Source: Pseudomonadota bacterium (lineage in GTDB: Bacteria; Desulfobacterota; Desulfovibrionia; Desulfovibrionales; Desulfovibrionaceae). Taken from it: a DNA stretch of 64,000 nucleotides. A program made the translations under genes and the position numbers. The notes under the pieces are model-generated. The model made no database searches. It was given only the letters and a program-made list of their open reading frames with translations, and was not told the origin of the DNA. Below are positions 51,765-61,314 of the stretch, piece by piece. Every line of letters begins with the position of its first letter. The first letter of the stretch is position 1. The stretch spans positions 1 to 64,000 of the forward strand of contig JAEXRD010000148.1 of NCBI GenBank assembly GCA_023438245.1, in the 5' to 3' direction.

Positions 51765-52822
51765 CGCACCACTTCGTTCGCAATGGCGGTGAGCGTCATG
51801 ACCTTGTGCACGCCGCCGTGCTTGATGGCTTCCTGCGGCATGCCGAAGACCACGCACGAGGCCTCGTCCTGGGCGATGGTGTAGGCCCCGGCGTCGAACA
51901 TCTCGCGCATGCCCTTGGCCCCGTCGTCGCCCATGCCGGTCATGATGACGCCGAGCGCGTTCTTGCCCGCATAGCGCGCGCCGGAGCGGAACAGCACGTC
52001 CACGCTGGGCCGGTGGCGCGAGACCAGCGGCCCGTCCTTGACCTCCACGTGGTAGCGCGCGCCGCTGCGCTTGAGCAGCATGTGCTTGCTGCCGGGCGCG
52101 ATGAGGGCCTGGCCGCGCAGCAGGGTGTCGTTGTCCTGGGCCTCCTTCACGCTGATGCGGCAGATGCCGTCCAGGCGCTTGGCGAAGGCCGCGGTGAAAT
52201 GCTCGGGCATGTGCTGCACCACGGCGATGGCCGGGCAGTCCATGGGCAGGGCCGTCAGGAAGGTCTGCAGCGCCTCGGTGCCGCCCGTGGAGGCCCCCAC
52301 CAGCACCACCTTCTCGGTGGTGCGGAAGTTGAACTCCGAGGGCCGGGCCTTGGCCAGCATGACGTCGGCGTCGAGCTTGGGCGCCACCTTCATGGTGGTG
52401 GCGGAATGCGGGCGCACCTTGGCCCGGGCGGCGGCGCGCACGGCGTCGCACACGCGGATGCGCGATTCCTCCAGGAACTGCCGGGTGCCCAGCTTGGGCT
52501 TGGTGATGATCTCCACCGCGCCGTATTCCAGGGCCTTGAGGGTGGTCTCGTCGCCATCCACGGCCAGGGAGGAGCACACCACCACCGGGATGGGGTGCTG
52601 GCTCATGAGCTTGCGCAGGAAGGTCAGCCCGTCCATGCGGGGCATCTCGATGTCCAGGGTGATGACGTCCGGGGCCTGCTCGCGCAGCTTCTCCGCCGCC
52701 ATGATGGGGTCGGAGGCCGAGCCGATGACCGTGATGTCCGGTTCCGAGTTGAGGATGTCGATGAGCGTCTGGCGCACAAGGGCGGAATCGTCCACCACCA
52801 GCACACGGATCTGTTTGGTCAT
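51749..52822 (-). CDS. cheB: Chemotaxis protein-glutamate methylesterase CheB
   Basis: Response regulator that demethylates or deamidates chemoreceptors for adaptation. 357 residues. The receiver domain has the phospho-Asp in [14 protein letters not shown]. The C-terminal esterase has the catalytic triad Ser ([11 protein letters not shown]), His (VQHMPEHFT) and Asp (MGDDGAKGM). The operon order is cheA-cheR-cheB. Confidence 0.96.
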   Translation of the reverse strand: MTKQIRVLVVDDSALVRQTLIDILNSEPDITVIGSASDPIMAAEKLREQAPDVITLDIEMPRMDGLTFLRKLMSQHPIPVVVCSSLAVDGDETTLKALEYGAVEIITKPKLGTRQFLEESRIRVCDAVRAAARAKVRPHSATTMKVAPKLDADVMLAKARPSEFNFRTTEKVVLVGASTGGTEALQTFLTALPMDCPAIAVVQHMPEHFTAAFAKRLDGICRISVKEAQDNDTLLRGQALIAPGSKHMLLKRSGARYHVEVKDGPLVSRHRPSVDVLFRSGARYAGKNALGVIMTGMGDDGAKGMREMFDAGAYTIAQDEASCVVFGMPQEAIKHGGVHKVMTLTAIANEVVRYCKD

Positions 52823-52843
52823 TCGGCTCCCCGCTACGTAGAG

Positions 52844-53740
52844 TTAGACGCGCTTGTACACGGTGGGCGCGACCTGGACAAGGGGCAAGGTCATGCCCGC
52901 GAGGCTTTCGGAATGGCCGATGAACAGGTAGCCGCCGGGAACAAGCTTGCGGCAGAAGCGCGAGAACAGCTTCTCCTGGGTGGCGCGGTCGAAGTAGATG
53001 ACCACGTTGCGGCAGAAGATCACGTCCAGCTGGCCCTCGAAGCGGAAGTCCTCCATGAAGTTCAGGCGGCGGAAGGTCACCTTCTGGCGCACCTCCGGGG
53101 CGATGCGCACCAGGCGCTTGGCCTTGTCCTTGCTGCGCAGCAGGTAGCGCTTGCGCACCTCCGGCGGAATGGGATGGATCTTGGCCTCGGAGTACACGGC
53201 GCGCACGGCGTGGCGCAGCACCTGGGTGGAGATGTCCGTGGCCAGGATGGAGAAGGTGAACCCGGCGTTGAGCCTGGCGAACTCCGAGAGCACCATGCCC
53301 AGGGTGTAGGGCTCCTCGCCGCTGGAGCAGCCAGCGCTCCAGATGTTCACGTTGCGCCCGGCCCCGCCCCGGCCCAGCAGCTCCGGCAGCACCTTGCACG
53401 CCAGGATCTCGAAATGCTTGGGCTCGCGGAAGAAGTCCGTGGTGTTGGTGGTCACCACGTCCACCAGCTTGTGCAGTTCCTCCTCCATGCCCTCCGGGCT
53501 GAAGAGGTAGGCGCAGTATTCCTCATGGCTGTCCATGCCCAGCTCGCGCAGGCGTTTCTGCAGCCGCGCCTCCAGCAGGGTCTTCTTGGACTCGGGCATC
53601 TTGATGCCCAGCTCGCCCTTGATGAACTCGCTGAAGCGGTCGAACACCTTGGAGTTCATGCGCGTGAGCGCGACGGCGGAATCCTCGTGTCCATCCTCAC
53701 GGACGCGGGGCTTGGCAGGGGGTGTCTTGCGCTGCATCAT
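52844..53740 (-). CDS. cheR: Chemotaxis protein methyltransferase CheR
   Basis: SAM-dependent methylation of receptor glutamates. 298 residues: an N-terminal helical domain (SEFIKGELGIKMPESKKTL), then the SAM motif IWSAGCSSGEEPYTLGMVL, ILATDISTQVLRHA and FCRNVVIYFDRATQEK. A basic, Pro-rich N-terminal extension of about 25 residues is extra. It starts between cheA and cheB. Confidence 0.95.
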   Translation of the reverse strand: MMQRKTPPAKPRVREDGHEDSAVALTRMNSKVFDRFSEFIKGELGIKMPESKKTLLEARLQKRLRELGMDSHEEYCAYLFSPEGMEEELHKLVDVVTTNTTDFFREPKHFEILACKVLPELLGRGGAGRNVNIWSAGCSSGEEPYTLGMVLSEFARLNAGFTFSILATDISTQVLRHAVRAVYSEAKIHPIPPEVRKRYLLRSKDKAKRLVRIAPEVRQKVTFRRLNFMEDFRFEGQLDVIFCRNVVIYFDRATQEKLFSRFCRKLVPGGYLFIGHSESLAGMTLPLVQVAPTVYKRV

Positions 53741-53762
53741 GGCGTGCGGTGGGGGCTCGGGT

Positions 53763-56027
53763 TCAGGAGTTCGGCTGGGCCGAGACGCTGCGCACCAGGC
53801 GCGGCACGTCCAGGATCAGGGCCAGGGTGCCGTCGCCGCGGATGGTGGCCCCGCTCACGCCGTCGGCGTCGCGGTACACGCGGCCCAGGCTCTTGATGAC
53901 GGTCTGGTACTCGCCGATGACGTGGTCCACGGCGATGCCGACGCGCCTGCCGTCCACGCCGGTGATGACGATCTGCTCGATGGCCGGGGACTCGCCCTCG
54001 ATCTCGAACCAGCGGCGCAGGTTGATGTAGGGCACCAGCTCGCCGCGCAGGTTCACCAGCTGCTGGTCGCGCCCGGCGTCCTTGTCCTTGGCGAAGATTT
54101 CCACGCATTCCTCCACGATGGAGAGCGGAATGACGAAATAGCCGTCGCCCACCTGCACCTGCAGGCCCTCGATGATGGCCAGGGTGAGCGGCAGGCGGAT
54201 GGTGATGGTGGTGCCGCTGCCCTTGGCGCTGGTGATCTCGATGGTGCCGCGCAGGGAGTCGATGGCGCGGTGCACCACGTCCATGCCCACGCCGCGCCCG
54301 GAGATATTGGTGACCTTGGCCGCGGTGGAAAAGCCGGGCAGGAAGATGAGCTTGTAGATCTCGCCCTCGGAGAGGTCGGCCTCGGCGGAGATGAGGCCCT
54401 TGTCCACGGCCTTGGCGAAGATGACCTCGGGGTCCAGGCCCTTGCCGTCGTCGGTGATGCGGATGAGCACGTCGGAGCCGGAGTGCTCGGCCTCCAGCAG
54501 GATGAGCCCGGTGGGCTTCTTGCCGTTCTGCTGGCGCACCTCGGGCATCTCGATGCCGTGGTCGAGGCTGTTGCGCAGCAGGTGCACCAGCGGATCGCCC
54601 AGGCGCTCGATGACGGTCTTGTCCAGCTCCGTCTCCTCGCCGCGGGTCACCAGGTCGATCTCCTTGCCCAGCTCGGAGGACAGGTCGCGCACCAGGCGGC
54701 GGAACTTGCTGAAGGTGCTGCCGATGGGCAGCATGCGGATGCCCAGCGTGCTGTCGCGCAGCTCGGCGCTCAGGCGCTCCAGCTGCTCGGCCAGCATGGT
54801 CAGCATGGAGTCGCCGCGCTCGCTCACCACCTGGCTGATCTGGGCCTGCACGATGACCAGCTCGCCCACCAGGTCCACGAGGGTGTCCAGCTTGTCGGCG
54901 GCCACGCGCAGGCTCGTCCCCGCGTCCTTGGACGAAGACGGCGCGGCGGGCTTGGCGGGCTCGCGCTCGCGCTGTTGCCGGGCCACGGCCTTTTCCACCT
55001 GCTGCTCGGTGACGATGCCCTGCTCGGTGAGGATCTTGCCCAGCGGCTTCTGCTGTTTCAGGGCCTTGTCCAGGTCCTCGGGCTTGAGGGCCCCCTCCTC
55101 CACAAGCAGCTCGCCCAGCTTCTTGGGCGGGGCCTCCTCCAGGTCAAGGTGCGTGGGCCGCTCCTCGGGCAGGAATTCCGGCAGGTTGGAGCAGCGGCAC
55201 TCCAGCTTCGTGGCGGGAGCGTCCAGGGCCAGCGGCTCGTAGGCCACGTCCAGGTCGATGTCCGTGAAAAAGAAGAGATCCTCGATGGCCGATTTCGGGG
55301 ACTCCGTGGTCAGGTCCACCACCCAGGAGACATGCAGCTCGCCGGGATTGAGGTCGGCCAGGTTCGGCACGCAGGACCGGTCGGCCAGCACGGTGCAGGT
55401 TCCCAGCGCGCGCAGGCCCTCGAACAGGGGCTCCAGGTGCAGCTCCTTGTCCACGCGGGCCACGCGGGGCCGCAGCGTGATGCGGTAGCGCTTGGCCCCC
55501 ACGCACTCCCCGCCCTCGGGGTCTTCCAGGGCGGAGGCGTCGCACACGGGCAGCTCGGAGTCGGGCTCTGGCTGCGGCATGGGCTCCTCAGGCGACTCGA
55601 CCGCCGGGGCGGCCTCCGCCTGCGGGGCCTGCTTCCCTTTTTCCGCGTGCTGCGACTGGGACAGGGCGCGCAGGCTGGTGAGGATGGCCTCGGCCTGCTC
55701 CGGGCTGGCCTCGGCGTCCGCCGCGCCGAGCATGGCCATGATGTGGTCGCGCGCGGCGAAGGTGACGGTGATGAGTTCCTTGGTGACGTAGAGCTCGTCG
55801 TTGCGGATCTTGTCGAAGACGTTTTCGATGTCGTGCGTGAATTCGGCGATGTCGTCGAAGCCGAACATGGCGCCGGAGCCCTTGACCGTGTGCAGGGCCC
55901 GGAAGGCGCGGTTGACCAGATCCACGTTGGCGGGATCGGCCTCCAGCTCCAGCAGGGTCGCCTCGAGTTCCGCCAGCAGCTCCAGCGCTTCTTCTCTAAA
56001 AATTTCACGACTCTGGTCGTCACTCAT
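53763..56027 (-). CDS. cheA: Chemotaxis sensor histidine kinase CheA with inserted tandem repeat
   Basis: 754 residues. The P1 Hpt domain has phospho-His46 (RALHTVKGSGAMFG). A Pro/Glu/Ala-rich linker (125-175) precedes a domain of unclear identity (178-290) in the P2 region. Residues 304-326 and 329-351 are two copies of a short helical motif (LGELLVEEGALKPEDLDKAL, LGKILTEQGIVTEQQVEKAV) similar to the MshEN-type repeat. P3, P4 (HLLRNSLDHGIE, DDGKGLDPE, GRGVGMDVV) and CheW-like P5 follow. It is preceded by a sigma-28-type promoter. Start at ATG 56027. Confidence 0.94.
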   Translation of the reverse strand: MSDDQSREIFREEALELLAELEATLLELEADPANVDLVNRAFRALHTVKGSGAMFGFDDIAEFTHDIENVFDKIRNDELYVTKELITVTFAARDHIMAMLGAADAEASPEQAEAILTSLRALSQSQHAEKGKQAPQAEAAPAVESPEEPMPQPEPDSELPVCDASALEDPEGGECVGAKRYRITLRPRVARVDKELHLEPLFEGLRALGTCTVLADRSCVPNLADLNPGELHVSWVVDLTTESPKSAIEDLFFFTDIDLDVAYEPLALDAPATKLECRCSNLPEFLPEERPTHLDLEEAPPKKLGELLVEEGALKPEDLDKALKQQKPLGKILTEQGIVTEQQVEKAVARQQREREPAKPAAPSSSKDAGTSLRVAADKLDTLVDLVGELVIVQAQISQVVSERGDSMLTMLAEQLERLSAELRDSTLGIRMLPIGSTFSKFRRLVRDLSSELGKEIDLVTRGEETELDKTVIERLGDPLVHLLRNSLDHGIEMPEVRQQNGKKPTGLILLEAEHSGSDVLIRITDDGKGLDPEVIFAKAVDKGLISAEADLSEGEIYKLIFLPGFSTAAKVTNISGRGVGMDVVHRAIDSLRGTIEITSAKGSGTTITIRLPLTLAIIEGLQVQVGDGYFVIPLSIVEECVEIFAKDKDAGRDQQLVNLRGELVPYINLRRWFEIEGESPAIEQIVITGVDGRRVGIAVDHVIGEYQTVIKSLGRVYRDADGVSGATIRGDGTLALILDVPRLVRSVSAQPNS

Positions 56028-56116
56028 GAGCTCTGTTCCTTGTGCCTGAGGGGGTCGAAGCCTATCGCGAGTGGAGCCGCCCGGCGGGGCCCGGGCATCC
56101 TGACCGCGCCCAAGCA

Positions 56117-56144
56117 CCATCGGCAGTTGCGGTCCATAAGTTTA
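56117..56144 (-). promoter_or_regulatory. cheA: Sigma-28 (FliA)-type promoter of cheA-cheR-cheB
   Basis: On the minus strand TAAACTTA, 12 bases, GCCGATGG, against the flagellar consensus TAAAGTTT-N11-GCCGATAA: ten of twelve of the most conserved positions agree (TAAA and GCCGAT are perfect). It lies about 90 bases upstream of the cheA start. A late flagellar promoter is what a chemotaxis operon should have. Confidence 0.7.
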
Positions 56145-56184
56145 CGTAGCGTGTCGAAAGAAGAAAATCAACGCGGCAAATTGT

Positions 56185-58233
56185 TCAGGACAGGGAATCG
56201 AACCGCGAAAACTTCATGACAAAGGACGCCCGGCCCTGGGTGGCCGAACGCAGGTAGGTGCTGAAGCCGAAGAGCTGCCCCAGCGGCGCCAGGGCCTGCA
56301 CCAGCTTGCTGCCGCCCTTGTCCGCGATGTTCTCCACCTTGGCCCCTTTGGAACCGAGCAGGCCGATGACCTCGCCCACGAAGGCGTCGGGCGCGCTGAT
56401 CTCCACCCACATGATGGGCTCCAGCAGCTGCGGCGAGGCGGCGGCCAGCACGCTCTTGAGCGCCATGGCCGCGGCCATGCGGTACCCGGCGGGGCTGGAC
56501 TCGCCCTCGCGCCGGGGCATGTCCAGCACGCGCACCTTCACGTCCTGCACCGGATAGCCGCGCAGCACGCCGCTTTGCAGGGCGTCGGCCAGGCCTTCGG
56601 AAACGGCGTCGCACCAGGCCTGGTTCAGGCGCGTGGTGTCCAGCTCGAACTGCACCACCCGCCCGGCCCCGCGCGCCAGGGGCTCCACGGCCAGGCGCAC
56701 GCAGCCGTGGTGCATGACCTCGCCCAGCTCGCGGTGGAACTCCTCCTGGGCCTCGGCGCTGGCCGCCACGGTCTCCTGGTACACCACCTGGGGCTTGCCG
56801 GTGCGCGGCTTCAGGCCATGCTCGCGGGCCATGCGCTCCAGCAGCACCTCCAGGTGCAGCTCGCCCATGCCGGAAAGGATGACCTGGCCGGTCTCCTCGT
56901 CGCGCGCGACAGCCAGCGTGGGGTCCTCCAGCAGGTACTTCTCCAGCACCTCGTCGAGCTTGTCCGATTCATCGGCGTTGCGCGGCTCGATGGCGATGGA
57001 AATGACGGGCTTGTAGGCGGTGATCTGCTCCAGCAGAATGGGCGCGTCCTGGCGGCAGAGCGTGTCGCCGGTGCGGCCGTGGCGGAGTCCGGCTGCGGCC
57101 ACGATCTCCCCGGCCTTGGCCACCTCGATCTTCTCGCGGCGGTCGGCGTGGAGCTTGAACAGCCGCGCCACGCGCTCCTCGCAGCCGTGGGTGGCGTTGA
57201 ACACGGTCTCGCCCTCGGCCAGGTGGCCGGAATACACGCGCAAAAACGACTGTTTGCGGCCCGACTCCATGACCACCTTGAACACCAGGGCCGAAAGCGG
57301 GGCCTCGGGATCCGCCGGGAAGGAGCGCGGCAGCCCGGTGCCCGGCTCCGTGCCCGTGGCGGCGGGCAGGTCCAGCGGACAGGGCAGGTAGTCCACGATG
57401 GCGTCCATGAGCGGCTGCACGCCGATGTTCTTGAGGGCCGAGCCGACCAGCACGGGCACGAGCTTCAGGCCCATGCAGGCGCTGCGGATCACGGGGCGCA
57501 GTTCGTCGGCGGAGATGTCCTCGCCGCCCAGGTAGCGTTCCATGAGCGCGTCGTCGTGCTCGCACAGGGCCTCCAGCAGCTTCTCGCGCCAGGGCGCGGT
57601 GCGCTCCAGTTCGGCGGGCGTCATGGGCTGGCGCCGGTATTCCACGCCCTTGCTGTCCTGGTCGAACACCAGCCGCTCGCGGCTCACCAGGTCGAACACG
57701 GCGGCAAACTCAGCGCCCTCGCCATCGGGAATTTGCAGGGCCACGGGGTTGGCCCCCAGCTTCTCGCGCATGGAGTCCAGCACGGCGGAGAAATCCGCGC
57801 CCAGGCGGTCCAGCTTGTTCACAAAGGCCAGCTTGGGCACGTGGTAGCCCTCGCTCTGCCGCCACACGGTCTCGGACTGCGGCTCCACGCCGGACACCGC
57901 GCAGAACACGCCCACGGCCCCGTCCAGCACGCGCAAGGAGCGCTCCACCTCCACGGTGAAGTCCACGTGGCCCGGCGTGTCGATGAGGTTCACGGTGTGG
58001 TCTCGCCAGGCGCAGCTGGTCACGGCGGAGGTGATGGTGATGCCGCGCTCCTGCTCCTCGGGCATGAAGTCCATGGTGGCCGTGCCCTCGTGCACCTCGC
58101 CCATGCGGTGGATGCGCCCGGCGTAGAACAGGATGCGCTCGGAGAGCGTGGTCTTGCCCGCGTCGATGTGCGCGATGATGCCGATGTTGCGGATCTTGGG
58201 CAGGTACTTGGCGCTCAGGGGCTTGCGGCTCAC
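56185..58233 (-). CDS. Elongation factor G paralogue
   Basis: Translational GTPase, 682 residues. G1 (AHIDAGKTTLSERILFYAG), G3 (DTPGHVDFT) and G4 (NKLDRLG) are intact, as are domains II-V. It is not next to rpsL/rpsG/tuf, and the sequence looks diverged, so it is probably an EF-G2-type second copy, used for stress, recycling or another task. GTG 58233 with AGGAG is chosen; the open frame further upstream lacks family sequence. Confidence 0.88.
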   Translation of the reverse strand: MSRKPLSAKYLPKIRNIGIIAHIDAGKTTLSERILFYAGRIHRMGEVHEGTATMDFMPEEQERGITITSAVTSCAWRDHTVNLIDTPGHVDFTVEVERSLRVLDGAVGVFCAVSGVEPQSETVWRQSEGYHVPKLAFVNKLDRLGADFSAVLDSMREKLGANPVALQIPDGEGAEFAAVFDLVSRERLVFDQDSKGVEYRRQPMTPAELERTAPWREKLLEALCEHDDALMERYLGGEDISADELRPVIRSACMGLKLVPVLVGSALKNIGVQPLMDAIVDYLPCPLDLPAATGTEPGTGLPRSFPADPEAPLSALVFKVVMESGRKQSFLRVYSGHLAEGETVFNATHGCEERVARLFKLHADRREKIEVAKAGEIVAAAGLRHGRTGDTLCRQDAPILLEQITAYKPVISIAIEPRNADESDKLDEVLEKYLLEDPTLAVARDEETGQVILSGMGELHLEVLLERMAREHGLKPRTGKPQVVYQETVAASAEAQEEFHRELGEVMHHGCVRLAVEPLARGAGRVVQFELDTTRLNQAWCDAVSEGLADALQSGVLRGYPVQDVKVRVLDMPRREGESSPAGYRMAAAMALKSVLAAASPQLLEPIMWVEISAPDAFVGEVIGLLGSKGAKVENIADKGGSKLVQALAPLGQLFGFSTYLRSATQGRASFVMKFSRFDSLS

Positions 58234-58280
58234 GGGAGGGCTCCTGGGACTAAGGGTGGCGGACGGGAGGTGGCGCTGGC

Positions 58281-59198
58281 TCAGCGTTCGGAGGAGTAGA
58301 CGGAGGACCGCAGCAGGAAGACCTCGGGTGAAATCTGGCGCCAGTCCCACAGGCCGAGCTGGGACACGCTCACTATTACGCGTGCGCCCTGCTCCGCCGC
58401 CTGGAAGAGCTGGCCCACGCGCCCGTCCGGGACCAGCAGCAGCTCGCGCCGGGCCGGGGCGAAGGATTCGAAGTCCTGTCCGGCGGCGGCTTCCTCGAAA
58501 GCCAGCCCGCCGTAGAGCCGGGCCAGCGTGTCGGAGGGGAAATCGTCCGGGCCGTCACGCCACAGGCCGCAGCGCGCGGGCATGGGCAGGGCCACGCGCC
58601 ACACGTCCGGACAGTCTAGCAAGGGGGCCAGGCCGGGCCGGGAGAACAGCTTGCGGATGGCTGGCGTATCGGCGTGGATGACAACGCCGGGCTGGCCGGA
58701 TTGGGCCAGATGGGCCAGCAGGGCTTCCGTGTGGCGCACGTCCAGGGCGGCCACGCGCTCCTGGCCGGCCAGCTCGCAGGCGGCCAGGGTGGCGCCGGAA
58801 ATCCCCTTGGCCGCGCCCAGGCGCGCCACGAGCACCTCGGCGACGCCGGAGCACAGGGCGGGCACCAGCGCGGGCAGCAGGAAGGCCGGGGCGTCCAGTC
58901 CGCCGTCGCACAACACGACGGCCCAGGTGCGCGGCGCGGCGTCGGTGGCCAGGCTCAGGCCGCCGCGCAGCACGTCCAGCCGGGTGGACACCAGGGCCGG
59001 GGCCGGGGGATTCAGGGCAAAATGCGCGGCGATGAGCCGCTTGAGCAGGCCGCGCCCGGAGTCGCCGAGGGAGTCGTAGGCGCGCGCGAAACGCGAATCA
59101 GGAATGAGCCGGGCCTCAAGCCAGCCCGGGAACACCAGGCTCCTGTCGGAGACATCCTCCGCAGTGTCCGCCGTGTCGGTCGCACCCGCCATTTCCAC
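58281..59198 (-). CDS. Unknown protein with aldehyde-dehydrogenase/HisD-like pattern
   Basis: 305 residues, Ala/Leu-rich, no signal peptide and no convincing membrane segment. The stretch TWAVVLCDGGLDAPAFLLPA followed by small-residue helices (LGAAKGISGATLAACELAG) is reminiscent of the nucleotide-binding half of acyl-CoA reductases or histidinol dehydrogenases, but no catalytic Cys motif is seen. It could be a decayed member of that fold or an unrelated lineage-specific protein. It lies between bamD and the EF-G paralogue. Confidence 0.65.
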   Translation of the reverse strand: MEMAGATDTADTAEDVSDRSLVFPGWLEARLIPDSRFARAYDSLGDSGRGLLKRLIAAHFALNPPAPALVSTRLDVLRGGLSLATDAAPRTWAVVLCDGGLDAPAFLLPALVPALCSGVAEVLVARLGAAKGISGATLAACELAGQERVAALDVRHTEALLAHLAQSGQPGVVIHADTPAIRKLFSRPGLAPLLDCPDVWRVALPMPARCGLWRDGPDDFPSDTLARLYGGLAFEEAAAGQDFESFAPARRELLLVPDGRVGQLFQAAEQGARVIVSVSQLGLWDWRQISPEVFLLRSSVYSSER

Positions 59199-59225
59199 GC
59201 CCGCTCTCCTCCGCTCCAGCCGGGG

Positions 59226-59954
59226 CTAGAGCCACTTGGTCAGGCGCTTCCAGGTCCACTGGACCTTCTCGCGCTCCTTCTCGGACAGGGACTTCTGGTA
59301 CTCGAAATAGGAGTACTCGGCCCGTTTCCTCACGTAGTCCTTGAACTCCACCACGTCGCCGTAGTTCTCCAGCACGAAGAGATAGCGGTGCCAGGCCGCT
59401 CCGAACTGGTCCGTGCGCCAGAAGAAGTCCGCCACGAAAATCTCGTGCTCGGCCAAGATCTTGCGGCACTTGTAGATGTATTCCTTGCAGGGCTTGGCGA
59501 ACTCGGAGTTCGGGTAGCTCTCCTCGATGCGGTAGAAGATCTCGAGGGCTTCCTTGACGTTGTCCTGGCGCAGGTCGATGGTACGGAACTGGTTGTAGTT
59601 GCTCAGGCCCAGCTGGAAGAGCACGTAGGGGATGTTCGGGTTGCTGGGGTGCAGCGTCTCGAACTCCTTGTAGGCTTCCGCGGCCTCGGGGTAGCGCTTG
59701 TCCAGGAAGTAGGAGTCGCCTAGGGCGATTTCCGCCTTGGGAGTGAGCGGGCTGAAGGGGTAGCGGTCCTTGAGCTTGTTGAAGCTGTCCGACGCCAGGG
59801 AGTAGCGCTTCTCCTTCATGTGCTCCATGCCGGTCTCGAACAGCTCCTGGGCGGTGTCGTCGGGCGGCGGCAGGAAGTAGTAGTCGATGAGGCCGCAGCC
59901 GGAGACCACGGGCATCAGGACCAGGAAGAAAAGCGCCAGCAGGCGGTTACGCAT
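59226..59954 (-). CDS. bamD: Outer membrane assembly lipoprotein BamD
   Basis: Lipoprotein subunit of the BAM complex that inserts beta-barrel proteins. 242 residues. Lipobox VVSGC with the lipid-modified Cys at residue 20, then TPR-like helices (FETGMEHMKEKRYSLASDSF, EAAEAYKEFETLHPSNPNIP) and a basic C-terminus. I take ATG 59954; it lies inside the last bases of trxB with a GGAAC upstream, unlike the alternative 59975. Confidence 0.93.
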   Translation of the reverse strand: MRNRLLALFFLVLMPVVSGCGLIDYYFLPPPDDTAQELFETGMEHMKEKRYSLASDSFNKLKDRYPFSPLTPKAEIALGDSYFLDKRYPEAAEAYKEFETLHPSNPNIPYVLFQLGLSNYNQFRTIDLRQDNVKEALEIFYRIEESYPNSEFAKPCKEYIYKCRKILAEHEIFVADFFWRTDQFGAAWHRYLFVLENYGDVVEFKDYVRKRAEYSYFEYQKSLSEKEREKVQWTWKRLTKWL

Positions 59955-60876
59955 TGTGCTGTTCCAGGTAGGCATAGGCGGCAGTTGCCGCGGTGGCGCC
60001 GTCGCCTACGGCGGTGGCCACCTGCCTGCAGTGCTTGCTGCGCACGTCGCCCGCGGCGAAGAAGCCCGGCAGGTTGGTGCACATCTCGGTGTCGGTGATG
60101 ATGAAACCGGCCTTGTCGCGCTCCAGCCCCTCGGGCACGAAGCCCGCCACGGGCTCAAAGCCCACGAAGATGAACACGCCGTCCACGGGCAGGTCGCGCT
60201 TCTCGCCGCTCTTGACGTCGGTGAGCTTCAGCCCGGTGACGCCCTTGAAGGGATCGCCCACGATCTCGTCCACCACGGTGGAGCGGTGGATGACGATCTT
60301 GGGGTTGATCTCGCACTTGTTCTGGTAGCACTTGCAGCCGCGGAAGTCGTCGCGCCGGTGGATGAGATGGATCTTGTCCACGATGCGCGCCAGGTACAGC
60401 GACTCCTCCAGGGCGGAGTTGCCGCCGCCGATGACGGCCACGGTCTTGCCCCGGAAGAAGTTGCCGTCGCACAGGGCGCAGTACGACACGCCCTTGCCCA
60501 GGTACATGTCCTCGCCGGGGGTGCCCACGTGCTTGTAGCGCGAGCCGGAGCACAGCACCACGGTTTTGGCCTCCACCTTCTCGTCGCCCACGTCCAGGCG
60601 GTACACGCCGTCCTCGTGGCGGATGGCGCGCACCTCGTCGGAGAGGCGGTCGAACTCGTAGGCGGAGACGTGCTCCACCAGCTTGTCCACCAGCTCGTAG
60701 CCCTTCACGGCCTTGGGGAAGCCGGGGTAGTTCTCGATCTCCTCGGTCATGAGCACCTGGCCGCCCGGGGAGAGCTTCTCGATGAGCAGCGTCTTCACCC
60801 CGGAGCGGGCAAGGTACAGGACGGCGGTGAGGCCCGCGGGGCCCCCGCCGATGACGACGGCGTCGTACTGTTTCAT
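59947..60876 (-). CDS. trxB: Thioredoxin reductase
   Basis: NADPH-dependent flavoprotein reducing thioredoxin. 309 residues: FAD motif VIGGGPAGLTAVLYLA, active-site CALCDG, NADPH motif VIGGGNSALEESLYL and the C-terminal FAD motif FFAAGDV. It begins seven bases after trxA. In anaerobes this pair also supports oxidative-stress repair and ribonucleotide reduction. Confidence 0.96.
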   Translation of the reverse strand: MKQYDAVVIGGGPAGLTAVLYLARSGVKTLLIEKLSPGGQVLMTEEIENYPGFPKAVKGYELVDKLVEHVSAYEFDRLSDEVRAIRHEDGVYRLDVGDEKVEAKTVVLCSGSRYKHVGTPGEDMYLGKGVSYCALCDGNFFRGKTVAVIGGGNSALEESLYLARIVDKIHLIHRRDDFRGCKCYQNKCEINPKIVIHRSTVVDEIVGDPFKGVTGLKLTDVKSGEKRDLPVDGVFIFVGFEPVAGFVPEGLERDKAGFIITDTEMCTNLPGFFAAGDVRSKHCRQVATAVGDGATAATAAYAYLEQHNA

Positions 60877-60883
60877 TGTATCC

Positions 60884-61204
60884 TTACAGCGCCTTCTTGG
60901 CGATCATGTCCTTGATGCTGCTTTTGGAGACCGCGCCGGTGGTCTGGTCCACCACCTCGCCGTTCTTGAACAGGATGAGCGTGGGGATGGCGCGGATGCC
61001 GAACTTGCTGGGGCTGGCGGAGTTCTCGTCCACGTTCATCTTGCAGATCTTCACCTTGCCGTCGAACTCGGTGGCGAGCTCGTCGATGATGGGCCCCATG
61101 GCCCGGCAGGGACCGCACCAGGGCGCCCAGAAGTCCACCAGGACGGGGATGGGGCTCTTGAGGACTTCCTGCTCGAAATTGCCGTCGGTGACCTGCGTGG
61201 CCAT
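60884..61204 (-). CDS. trxA: Thioredoxin
   Basis: 106-residue canonical thioredoxin with VDFWAPWCGPCRAM and the cis-Pro in IRAIPTLILFKNG. ATG 61204 follows AAGGAG. It is the first gene of trxA-trxB-bamD, with a clear promoter upstream. Confidence 0.97.
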   Translation of the reverse strand: MATQVTDGNFEQEVLKSPIPVLVDFWAPWCGPCRAMGPIIDELATEFDGKVKICKMNVDENSASPSKFGIRAIPTLILFKNGEVVDQTTGAVSKSSIKDMIAKKAL

Positions 61205-61289
61205 ACGTACTCCTTGTGTGATCAACTGGATGAGGTTGCTTCCGGATCAGGCCTCGCCATGCTTCCGCCGACAAGGTCCCATCTGCGCA

Positions 61290-61314
61290 AACCTAGTTCT
61301 CAAGCCCCTTTCTG

